This document shows positions 23,303-30,051 of a stretch of 30,051 nt of DNA, in pieces; position 1 is the first letter of the stretch, and every line of letters starts with the position of its first letter. The DNA is taken from the NCBI GenBank assembly GCA_910586965.1, contig CAJUMF010000042.1:1-30051 (forward strand), in the 5' to 3' direction. The position numbers and the translations under genes were made by a program. The notes below the pieces were generated by a model. The model had not been told where the DNA came from, made no database searches, and was given only the letters and a program-made list of their open reading frames with translations. Origin of the DNA: an uncultured Dorea sp. (GTDB taxonomy: Bacteria > Bacillota > Clostridia > Lachnospirales > Lachnospiraceae).

Positions 23303-24886
23303 TCACTCGTCTTCTACGGTAATCTCCATATTGATGAGATTCTCTATATCTATAAAATCCTCCTCAAATCTTCTGCCGTCCGGTGCGCGCCGGATATCAA
23401 TGTCGATCTCTTTTCCGGTCCGTTCCGCGATAAGGTCTTTTATCTCCTTCACGTGTTCCGGAGTCTTTACTGCGCTTTCACTGACCTCATCCGGGAGGAC
23501 GATCTGAAGTATACTGCCCTCTCCTGCGCTCAGCCTGGCTTTCTTAAGGTACGTCTTAAGCAGCGGAGAAAGCTCCTTGATCATCCCACGGAAATCTTTC
23601 ACCACAGCCTTCACATCTTCATTCAGCGCCCGGGGAAGTTTCGGCGGCGAAGGTGCTTCTCTCGGCTCCTCCTTTGCATGTACATATACTGCCCGCTCTG
23701 CCTGGCGGGCATCGCCCGCTCTCCTCTCAAGTTCCTCCATCTGCTTTTCCACCAGACGAAGTCTTTCGAGAAGGGCATCACTCGTATCCTCCATCTGGGG
23801 CCTGCACAGCTTGATCAGCGCCACCTCGAGAAGCACTCTTTTCTGGGCCGCATACTTTAGCTGTCCGGAAAGTTCGGAAAAGATACGGATATAGCGCATC
23901 AGCGTATCACCGTCTATCATACCTGCCTCTTCTTTTAACCGGGCAAGATTCTCCGCCGACATATCCAGAGTATCTTCCATCCCGTCTGAGCTTCCCACCA
24001 AAAGAAGATTCCGCAGATACCAGGTAAAATCCGCGGCAAACTGTGAAAGCTCCCGTCCCTGCATCACGATCTCCTCCACCGCCCCTATGACCGCACGGGC
24101 ATCCATGGCCAAAAGCTCTCTTAAGAGCCCGCTGAACACCTCCGTATCTACAGCTCCCAGAACCTCCAGCACATGCTCATAGGTAAGCCGCTCCCCGATA
24201 TAAAATGCTGTACACTGATCTAAGAGGCTTAATGCGTCACGCATAGAACCGTCCGCCATCCTGGCGATGTAGCGCACTGCCTTTTCTTCAACATCAAGCC
24301 CTTCTTTTCTGATCAACTCTAAAAGCCGCTCTGCAATCGTATCAATACTGATCCGTTTAAAGTCATAACGCTGACAGCGGCTTAAGATCGTGATGGGGAT
24401 CTTATGGGCCTCTGTCGTCGCCAGGATAAAGATCACATACTCCGGCGGTTCCTCCAATGTCTTTAGCAGCGCATTAAACGCACCGATTGAAAGCATATGC
24501 ACCTCATCGATGATATATACTTTATACCGCCCTTCTGTCGGCCGGTAGGCCACCTCTTCCCTGATCTCACGGATATTGTCCACGCCATTGTTGGATGCAG
24601 CGTCAATCTCGATCACATTCATGGAGGCTCCGGCGGCAATCGCGCGGCATATCGCACATTCCCCGCAAGGGCTTCCCTCTGCAGGATGCTCACAGTTCAC
24701 CGCTTTGGCAAATATCTTTGCCACACTTGTCTTACCTGTCCCGCGGGTCCCGCAAAAGAGATAGGCATGACCGATACGGTCTGCTTTAAGCTGATTCTTA
24801 AGCGTCTTTACGATCGCATCCTGCCCTTTCACATCTTCAAAGCTATCCGGTCGGAACTTCCGGTATAATGCCATATAAGAAGACAT
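23303..24886 (-). CDS. dnaX: DNA polymerase III subunit gamma/tau
   Basis: The clamp-loader ATPase of the replicative polymerase. Counted from an upstream ATG at 24901, Walker A GTRGTGKT is at 51-58, the zinc cysteines at 70, 79, 82 and 85, Walker B IIDEVHML around 130-137, and the SRC arginine finger at 174-176. I prefer the ATG at 24886 (527 residues), with GGAG nine bases before it; at 24901 the ribosome site touches the start codon. The C-terminal region is shorter than E. coli tau, and I saw no A-rich slippery site for a gamma product. It follows pfkA with a very short gap (11-26 nt depending on start). Confidence 0.95.
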   Translation of the reverse strand: MSSYMALYRKFRPDSFEDVKGQDAIVKTLKNQLKADRIGHAYLFCGTRGTGKTSVAKIFAKAVNCEHPAEGSPCGECAICRAIAAGASMNVIEIDAASNNGVDNIREIREEVAYRPTEGRYKVYIIDEVHMLSIGAFNALLKTLEEPPEYVIFILATTEAHKIPITILSRCQRYDFKRISIDTIAERLLELIRKEGLDVEEKAVRYIARMADGSMRDALSLLDQCTAFYIGERLTYEHVLEVLGAVDTEVFSGLLRELLAMDARAVIGAVEEIVMQGRELSQFAADFTWYLRNLLLVGSSDGMEDTLDMSAENLARLKEEAGMIDGDTLMRYIRIFSELSGQLKYAAQKRVLLEVALIKLCRPQMEDTSDALLERLRLVEKQMEELERRAGDARQAERAVYVHAKEEPREAPSPPKLPRALNEDVKAVVKDFRGMIKELSPLLKTYLKKARLSAGEGSILQIVLPDEVSESAVKTPEHVKEIKDLIAERTGKEIDIDIRRAPDGRRFEEDFIDIENLINMEITVEDE

Positions 24887-24912
24887 CTGATTACACTCCA
24901 TTTCTCCATCTG

Positions 24913-25986
24913 TTACACACCGAAGCTGATTCCGGTAAGCTCTGCTTCCTTGATGATCGATGCCTTCGGGTCAACGTATTTTAACTTGCCTGCAACTTCA
25001 GAAAGAGGCACACGCACCATCTCGTTCTTCTTCACACCGATCATGCAGCCGAATTCGCCGTCTAAGATCGCCTCTGCTGCCGCGGCACCCAGTCTTGTAG
25101 ACAATACCCTGTCGTACGGGCATGGAGAGCCGCCTCTCTGCGTGTGTCCCGGAACTGTGATGCGCACTTCCTGGTCCGTCTTCTTCTGTACCTTTTCTGC
25201 CAGTTCATATGCTACGGAAGGATATTTTTCCTTCTCTTTTTTCTTCTTTAAGTCTTTTTTCGAAAGCTTCGCGTCCTGCTTAGAGATCGCACCCTCTGCC
25301 ACCGCGATGATGGTAAACTTCTTTCCCGCCGCTTTTCTCCGATTGATCGCGTCTACAATCACATCAATATCATACGGGATCTCTGGGAGCAGCACGATAT
25401 CCGCACCGCCTGCTACTCCTGCATGGAGTGTTACCCAGCCCACCTTATGTCCCATAACCTCCACGATAAATACCCGGCTGTGGGAGGTTGCCGTCGTGTG
25501 GATCCGGTCAATGGTATCGGTAGCAATATCAACCGCACTCTGGAAGCCAAAGGTCATCTCTGTGCCCCACAGATCATTATCTATAGTCTTTGGAAGGGTG
25601 ATCACATTCAAGCCTTCCTCGCTGAGCATATGAGCGCTCTTGTGGGTGCCGTTCCCGCCGAGCACCACCAGGCAATCAAGATTCAGCTTGTGGTAAGTGT
25701 GCTTCATCGCCTCGACCTTATCAAGCCCGTTCTCATCCGGCACGCGCATCATCTTAAACGGCTGCCTTGATGTCCCGAGAATCGTACCGCCGACAGTAAG
25801 GATACCTGAAAAATCCCTGGACGTCAACATCTTAAAATTCGAATAGATCAGTCCCTTATATCCTTCCTGGAATCCATAGATCTCCACATCGTCCCGCCTT
25901 GAACAGATTCCTTTCACCACTCCGCGCATCGCTGCATTAAGCGCCTGGCAGTCGCCGCCGCTGGTAAGCATTCCTATCCTTAACAT
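24913..25986 (-). CDS. pfkA: 6-phosphofructokinase
   Basis: Phosphorylates fructose 6-phosphate in glycolysis. At 357 residues it resembles the group III (mixed ATP/PPi) enzymes. The N-terminal loop reads GMLTSGGDCQALNAAMRG. The phosphate-donor loop is GGNGT (110-114) instead of the GGDGS of classical ATP enzymes or GGDD of PPi enzymes. The catalytic PKTIDND (132-138) is intact. A lysine-rich insert (about 238-254) follows AEGAISK. PGHTQRGGSP (279-288) is in the effector/substrate region. AAGGAGAGG precedes the ATG. It opens the pfkA-dnaX-ybaB-recR string behind its own promoter. Donor specificity cannot be settled from sequence. Confidence 0.95.
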   Translation of the reverse strand: MLRIGMLTSGGDCQALNAAMRGVVKGICSRRDDVEIYGFQEGYKGLIYSNFKMLTSRDFSGILTVGGTILGTSRQPFKMMRVPDENGLDKVEAMKHTYHKLNLDCLVVLGGNGTHKSAHMLSEEGLNVITLPKTIDNDLWGTEMTFGFQSAVDIATDTIDRIHTTATSHSRVFIVEVMGHKVGWVTLHAGVAGGADIVLLPEIPYDIDVIVDAINRRKAAGKKFTIIAVAEGAISKQDAKLSKKDLKKKKEKEKYPSVAYELAEKVQKKTDQEVRITVPGHTQRGGSPCPYDRVLSTRLGAAAAEAILDGEFGCMIGVKKNEMVRVPLSEVAGKLKYVDPKASIIKEAELTGISFGV

Positions 25987-26014
25987 ACGTCTACCTCTCC
26001 TTCTATATAAAATG

Positions 26015-26030
26015 TACTGTTAAAACAGTA
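26015..26030. promoter_or_regulatory. Dyad operator-like site at the pfkA promoter
   Basis: A perfect inverted repeat with 7-bp arms TACTGTT and AACAGTA around two bases. It overlaps the -10 element (26027-26032) and the expected start site, a position suited to repression. I do not recognise the cognate regulator. Confidence 0.5.
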
Positions 26031-26055
26031 TACCTTATTTTTACCCGCGAAACAA
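26027..26055 (-). promoter_or_regulatory. Promoter of pfkA
   Basis: -35 TTGTTT at 26050-26055, 17-bp spacer, -10 TATACT at 26027-26032 on the minus strand, about 40 nt before the pfkA start. Confidence 0.7.
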
Positions 26056-26064
26056 GATTGTTTC

Positions 26065-26102
26065 AAAAATTGGGAGGCGGAGAAACTAATATCCCCGCCT
26101 CC
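26065..26102 (-). terminator. Terminator of the two-component operon
   Basis: On the minus strand GGAGGCGG (26095-26102) pairs with CCGCCTCC (26073-26080), extended by three more pairs including one G-U, and is followed by ATTTTTG. It begins 7 nt past the histidine kinase stop. Confidence 0.85.
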
Positions 26103-26108
26103 TTTAGA

Positions 26109-28718
26109 CTATTTCACCCTTGGAAATTCAATTGTCACTTTGAACAAATCTCCGTCTAAGTAAAGATCAAAAACTCCGCCCTGCATCTGCGCCAGCGTCT
26201 TAGCAATCGAAAGCCCCAACCCGCTTCCTTCCGTACTTCTTGAGATATCTCCCCGGATAAATCGCTCCGTCAGCTCATCCGCAGATATATTGAGCGCCTG
26301 CTCGGAGATATTTTTCAGACTGAACCTTGCGTTTCTCTCCTCTACAGCAAGCTCTGCATAGATCCGTGTCCCTTCCATCGCATATTTCGCCGCATTGTTG
26401 TATATATTTTCAAAGATGCGCCACATCCGCCTTCCGTCTGCCCGTATGACCACCTCCTCGTCAGGAAGCGTCAGTACTTCTCTCAGATTCCTCGCCTGAA
26501 AACGCTCCTCAAACTCGCCGCTGACCTGCTGGATCATCTCCGCGAGGTTCAAGTTCATATACTCTAACGTAATATTCCCTGAACTTACCTTAGACGCCTC
26601 AACAACATCCTCCGTCAGCGTCTTGAGCCGCTGGGATTTCTGCTCTAACACCTCGATATATCTCCTGACCTTCGCATCCTCAAAATTCTCCTGCTTCAAC
26701 AGCTCCACATAATTGATGATCGAAGTGAGCGGCGTCTTGATGTCATGGGATACATTCGTGATCAGGTCTGTCTTGAGCCGTTCGCTCTTGACGCTCTCCG
26801 CCACCGCTGCTTCCATCCCTTCACCGATGGAATTGATATCCAGCGCGATTTCTCTTTGATCCCCGGTAAGCTTATCTAACGCAATCTCATATCCCAGCTC
26901 TCCGCATGAGATCTTTTTCACGCCGTTTTTCAGTTTGTTCCTTCCAATTGACTTATAGATAAGATAGATAAGTGCTACTATATCCGCTGCAAGCAGCAGA
27001 TACCCCATCCTGGGATATACACCTATACCGCTCCAGAATATGCCCCAGTGGACGACAGAATAGACGCCGAACAACAAGACTGTCTTCCAGATACAGTTAA
27101 GGTTCAGGAAGATATCTTTAAATAATACTCCCACACATCTTAACAGACTGTTTTTCCACAGTGTCTTTGCCTTTATCCTCCGCACCAGGCTCAAAAACCC
27201 TGCCAGAAAAATGGCACAGGTAAATGCCGACATCAGGCACACCAGTACAATGAAAAACACTGAATCACTCACATACGGCATCTGCTGGTAAGCCCAAGTC
27301 TCGTCGGCATTCAAAAATGCATCCCAATTCACCGTGAATATCCCGACAAATGTAGGTGCAGACCAGATGCCGATCACAATTGCCGCCGCAATCTCCGTCT
27401 TCCATCGGTCAAACGCATTCAAGTGCAGTTCATCGTCCTTGTCACTGCGCCCTGCCACAGCCGTAAGCCACAGGATACTGCCGAGCAAGAGTGCTGCCGA
27501 CAGACAGCCGAACACTGCAACCCGTCTCGCACTGCCGCCGTATTTCTCATACAATGCATTTTCCGAATAAAAGGCATCTTGTACCGGATACGATGTATCC
27601 ACGGAAGCTGCAAATAAGAATTCTTCCTCATCGAGCCCCGTATACTTCACGGCATCCCTCCACACTGAAGCATCTACTCCTTCCATATCCGACTCAAAAT
27701 CTGCAAGCTTTGGATTGACGATCACATATTTCCCGGAAGCTTTCATCTGCGCCAAGCTTTTTTCCAGCGCATCGTATGTCCGGTACTCCGTTTTATTCGT
27801 ATAGATACGCCGCTTCTTCGTATCCGCATAGATGAAGGAGAAATTCGTATCCCCTTCCTTCACACTCTCACTGGCTTTGCGGTAAACCGAATACTGTTCG
27901 TTCAGTGCATAAAGAACATCTCCCAGCATACTGTATGCCTCATCAAGCCGGCCGTTCCACTCCGGATAATTATTCACGATGGAGAGGATGTCATCGGCTC
28001 CTACAGGAGCAAATTCCTCCACATGCACGGCTCCGTCATATACCCAGCAGTCTTTATAAACTACCACTCCCTTTTCGTCCTGGACTGCCCGGAAAGCGCC
28101 TTCCGCAAGCGCATACTGCACCTCTTCGCCGTAGATTGCAACGTCCTCTTCACCCAGATCTTCATCCTCTTCCTTCGACACGATAAACCTAAGTCCGCCG
28201 TCCTTTATCATCTCATAAAAATCGGACATCCGATAATACTCATACATATCATCCGTCCTTTTGCAGACAATGATCCCTTCCGTATTCTCATCAAGCCGTA
28301 TGCTTTCCTCTGAATTCCTGTTCACACCGGAAAATGCAGTGCCGTATTTGAGCCCCGCCCATTCAAGCAGATCCCCCAGGCGATAGGCCAACCCGCTTTT
28401 ATTCTTCCCGTTGATGATATTCTTCTTATAGTAAGTTTCAATATCCACAATCTTGTCCGGATTATATTTCCCTTCTGTCTCAAACAAATCTGCACTTTTA
28501 ATCCCTGAGACCGCCTGCTGGCTGTATTTCAGCATCTTCTCGACAAAATTCCTGGAATCCTTATATTCCTTTGCGGGCTTCCCTGCAAATATCTCTGCCC
28601 GAAGTACAGGATAGGAAAGCAGCCAGATAAAACAAGCTATCATCACAACTACGAGCACATGAGCAGTAATTACTAAAACGGCCTTGGTAATATTCGACTT
28701 ATACCATTTTTCTCTCAT
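26109..28718 (-). CDS. Large multi-pass sensor histidine kinase
   Basis: An 869-residue sensor of a two-component system. A first membrane segment (about 12-35) is followed by a large extracytoplasmic domain (about 36-398). A membrane block then has five probable segments (about 399-423, 442-463, 487-512, 545-565 and 571-588). The cytoplasmic kinase part holds the H-box VSHDIKTPLT with His658, an N-box with Asn774/Asn775 in NIYNNAAKYA, and the G-box GSGLGLS (831-837). The signal is unknown; the sensory domain has no motif I recognise. It begins 12 nt after the response regulator stop and ends at a strong terminator. Confidence 0.92.
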   Translation of the reverse strand: MREKWYKSNITKAVLVITAHVLVVVMIACFIWLLSYPVLRAEIFAGKPAKEYKDSRNFVEKMLKYSQQAVSGIKSADLFETEGKYNPDKIVDIETYYKKNIINGKNKSGLAYRLGDLLEWAGLKYGTAFSGVNRNSEESIRLDENTEGIIVCKRTDDMYEYYRMSDFYEMIKDGGLRFIVSKEEDEDLGEEDVAIYGEEVQYALAEGAFRAVQDEKGVVVYKDCWVYDGAVHVEEFAPVGADDILSIVNNYPEWNGRLDEAYSMLGDVLYALNEQYSVYRKASESVKEGDTNFSFIYADTKKRRIYTNKTEYRTYDALEKSLAQMKASGKYVIVNPKLADFESDMEGVDASVWRDAVKYTGLDEEEFLFAASVDTSYPVQDAFYSENALYEKYGGSARRVAVFGCLSAALLLGSILWLTAVAGRSDKDDELHLNAFDRWKTEIAAAIVIGIWSAPTFVGIFTVNWDAFLNADETWAYQQMPYVSDSVFFIVLVCLMSAFTCAIFLAGFLSLVRRIKAKTLWKNSLLRCVGVLFKDIFLNLNCIWKTVLLFGVYSVVHWGIFWSGIGVYPRMGYLLLAADIVALIYLIYKSIGRNKLKNGVKKISCGELGYEIALDKLTGDQREIALDINSIGEGMEAAVAESVKSERLKTDLITNVSHDIKTPLTSIINYVELLKQENFEDAKVRRYIEVLEQKSQRLKTLTEDVVEASKVSSGNITLEYMNLNLAEMIQQVSGEFEERFQARNLREVLTLPDEEVVIRADGRRMWRIFENIYNNAAKYAMEGTRIYAELAVEERNARFSLKNISEQALNISADELTERFIRGDISRSTEGSGLGLSIAKTLAQMQGGVFDLYLDGDLFKVTIEFPRVK

Positions 28719-28730
28719 GGAAACTCCTCT

Positions 28731-29426
28731 TTATGATTTTTCAATCTTATATCCCACACCCCACACCACTTTCAGATAGCGCGGCTCTTTCGGATTGATC
28801 TCTATCTTCTCCCGAATATGCCGGATGTGGACTGCCACCGTATTGTCTACCCCGATTGCATCCTCATTCCAGATATCCTCATAGATCTGACTGATAGAAA
28901 ACACCTTCCCTTGATTCTTTACAAGAAGCAATAAGATACTATACTCTAACGGGGTCAGCTTCACCGGTTCACCGTCCACCGTCACTTCCTTAAGGTCATC
29001 ATTTACCGACAGACCTCCGACGGTATATACAGATTCTTTCCCTGTATCCACCGTACTTCCAAGCTTCGTATACCTGCGGATCTGGGACTTCACGCGGGCA
29101 ATAAGCTCCAGCGGATTAAACGGCTTCGTCACATAATCATCTGCCCCGATATTAAGCCCAAGTATCTTGTCCGCATCCTCAGATTTTGCCGACAGGATAA
29201 TGATCGGCATGTTGTTCTCCTCCCGAATCTTAAGCGTCGCACGTATACCGTCAAGCTTTGGCATCATCACATCGATCACAAGGAGGTCCACATGAGTCTT
29301 CTCCAAGACCTTAAGCGCCTCCACGCCGTCATATGCTTTCAGCACCTCATACCCTTCCTGCGTCAGATAGATCTCTATCGCCTCTACAATCTCCTTATCA
29401 TCATCACAAACTAATATCCTGGCCAT
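28731..29426 (-). CDS. OmpR/PhoB-family response regulator
   Basis: A 231-residue two-domain regulator. The receiver has the acidic pair in VCDDD (7-10), the phospho-acceptor Asp52 in LLVIDVMMP, Ser79 and Lys101 in VTKPFNP. The C-terminal winged-helix domain includes LTPLEYSILLLLVKNQGKVF and DNTVAVHIRHIREKI. It is paired with the downstream kinase. AGGGAGGTGATG precedes the ATG at 29426. Direct hexamer repeats spaced 11-12 bp lie at its promoter (29472-29511), suggesting autoregulation. Confidence 0.95.
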   Translation of the reverse strand: MARILVCDDDKEIVEAIEIYLTQEGYEVLKAYDGVEALKVLEKTHVDLLVIDVMMPKLDGIRATLKIREENNMPIIILSAKSEDADKILGLNIGADDYVTKPFNPLELIARVKSQIRRYTKLGSTVDTGKESVYTVGGLSVNDDLKEVTVDGEPVKLTPLEYSILLLLVKNQGKVFSISQIYEDIWNEDAIGVDNTVAVHIRHIREKIEINPKEPRYLKVVWGVGYKIEKS

Positions 29427-29446
29427 CTTTTCATCACCTCCCTTAT

Positions 29447-29475
29447 ACTATACAAGAATAGCAAAGATTTTTTAA
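29447..29475 (-). promoter_or_regulatory. Promoter of the response regulator-kinase operon
   Basis: -35 TTAAAA at 29470-29475, 17-bp spacer, -10 TATAGT at 29447-29452 on the minus strand. Confidence 0.55.
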
Positions 29476-29511
29476 GAGCTAATACAGAAAAATCTTAAGA
29501 TATTATGAAAA
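29472..29511. promoter_or_regulatory. Phased hexamer repeats upstream of the response regulator
   Basis: TTAAGA at 29472-29477, TACAGA at 29483-29488, TTAAGA at 29495-29500 and TGAAAA at 29506-29511, spaced 11, 12 and 11 bp. This resembles direct-repeat sites of OmpR/PhoB-type regulators. An inverted repeat AAGATTTTT/AAAAATCTT (29464-29472 with 29488-29496) overlaps them. Confidence 0.4.
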
Positions 29512-29547
29512 AGCTTCTTATATTCATTACTTATCTTTCGTTTCTTA

Positions 29548-29584
29548 TGTCGAACTTTATCGATATATGTCGAATTATTTCGAA
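29548..29584 (+). promoter_or_regulatory. Four 0A-box-like heptamers in 10-bp phase
   Basis: TGTCGAA (29548-29554), TATCGAT (29558-29564), TGTCGAA (29568-29574) and TTTCGAA (29578-29584) begin exactly 10 bp apart. They match the core TGTCGAA of the Spo0A box at 7, 5, 7 and 6 of 7 positions. Spo0A is known to bind adjacent 0A boxes with this spacing. The array lies upstream of a gene for a Spo0A output domain. Confidence 0.65.
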
Positions 29585-29616
29585 TTGTGTTTCATCTTTA
29601 CAAAACTGTTTTAGTC

Positions 29617-29622
29617 TATAAT
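29617..29622 (+). promoter_or_regulatory. -10 element of the Spo0A-like gene
   Basis: A perfect TATAAT with no good -35 at 16-18 bp; the nearest candidate, TTTACA at 29597-29602, is only 14 bp away. A weak -35 next to a phased activator-site array is what an activator-dependent promoter looks like. Confidence 0.55.
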
Positions 29623-29665
29623 GTGGTTAAGACTGGAAATCATACAAAAGATTAGGGGGAAAATA

Positions 29666-30019
29666 ATGGAAATTAGAACGATCGAAAGGCTCATTCGCAG
29701 TCTTGGCATTGGCGCAACATATAGAGGATACCGTTATCTCTGCTATGGAATCGACTTATGTCTGTCAGATGAAGAATATCTGTTATCAATCAGTAAACTG
29801 CTCTACCCGACAATCGCAAAAGAATACAATACTACACTAAGCAGTGTTGAGCGCGACATCCGAACCGTAGTACAGGTGTGCTGGGAAAAAGGAAACAAAT
29901 CTCTTTTGCAAAACATAGCTCTTCATCCATTGTACAGCAAGCCAACGGCGAGCGAATTCTTAGATATTGTAGTCGCCTACATTCAACATACTTCCGATAC
30001 TAGTGTGCTGTATCATTGA
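29666..30019 (+). CDS. Receiver-less Spo0A C-terminal domain protein
   Basis: A 117-residue protein that is essentially only the DNA-binding output domain of Spo0A. It aligns end to end with that domain: IERLIRSLGIGATYRGYRYL, LLYPTIAKEYNTT, the recognition helix SSVERDIR (59-66), CWEKGN and KPTASEF. Glu62, Arg63 and Arg66 correspond to the base-contacting Glu213, Arg214 and Arg217 of B. subtilis Spo0A, so the same box should be recognised; the Arg at the second helix position of Spo0A is Ser60 here. No phospho-acceptor domain precedes it: the ATG at 29666 has AGGGGGA five bases upstream, and the frame opens only 45 bases earlier. It cannot be controlled by phosphorelay in the usual way. It is divergent from the two-component operon; what follows is cut off by the window end. 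Confidence 0.88.
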   Translation: MEIRTIERLIRSLGIGATYRGYRYLCYGIDLCLSDEEYLLSISKLLYPTIAKEYNTTLSSVERDIRTVVQVCWEKGNKSLLQNIALHPLYSKPTASEFLDIVVAYIQHTSDTSVLYH

Positions 30020-30051
30020 TAAATAGTTAAATATTACTGGTTTGCCAAGTC

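Noticed and set aside
23303..24886. Programmed frameshift in dnaX giving a gamma product
   Set aside because: I saw no A-rich slippery run followed by a stem-loop as in E. coli dnaX.
24950..25633. 227-codon plus-strand frame opposite pfkA
   Set aside because: Ser/Phe-rich antisense composition and complete overlap with a conserved enzyme.

Overview
The window looks like the chromosome of a spore-forming, low-to-mid GC Firmicute, most likely a Lachnospiraceae member (Clostridium cluster XIVa). The grounds are strong AGGAGG-type ribosome binding sites, consensus sigma-A promoters, a Spo0A-type DNA-binding protein, split transketolase subunits, CCA-less tRNA genes, and Clostridia-type envelope proteins (DUF5711, CvpA and LysM proteins). 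The assignment comes from gene content and is not proven. I see no phage, insertion sequence, CRISPR array or rRNA. Most genes lie on the minus strand.

Layout. (1) 182-1806: two tRNA-Ser genes (GGA and UGA anticodons), each with its own promoter and terminator, flank a zinc-ribbon/CD225-like membrane protein. (2) 1835-6612: a minus-strand cluster tsaE-tsaB-rimI-(zinc-knuckle ORF)-rnz-tsaD-ispD, covering tRNA t6A synthesis, ribosomal protein acetylation, tRNA 3' processing and isoprenoid synthesis; a second promoter lies after rimI. (3) 6645-7075: a monocistronic VOC/glyoxalase gene. (4) 7103-10462: an L-cysteine desulfidase-like gene, a DUF362/ferredoxin protein and a lipoprotein in one probable operon. 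(5) 10514-14819: murI, then carB behind a structured leader, closed by a 13-bp perfect hairpin. (6) 14854-18131: an envelope operon LysM-DUF5711-CvpA, preceded by an intergenic region with several Spo0A-box-like sequences. (7) 18385-22287: lacI-type regulator, a fructose-6-phosphate aldolase/transaldolase-like gene and split transketolase, with three stacked promoter candidates and a 77-nt terminal palindrome. (8) 22306-26055: pfkA-dnaX-ybaB-recR, reading on toward the lacI gene. (9) 26065-29475: a two-component system (large multi-pass histidine kinase plus OmpR-type regulator). (10) 29548-30019: a divergent small gene encoding a Spo0A output domain with no receiver, behind four 0A-box-like heptamers phased exactly 10 bp apart.

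How the parts fit. Central carbon metabolism (pfkA, aldolase, transketolase and a LacI regulator) is interleaved with replication/recombination genes. Translation-quality genes form a second block. The most distinctive signals are regulatory: the 10-bp-phased 0A-like array in front of the receiver-less Spo0A paralogue, more 0A-like boxes upstream of the LysM envelope operon, a duplicated AT-rich promoter/operator module before the aldolase gene, and a hairpin leader before carB. Functional statements about these are inferences from sequence pattern.
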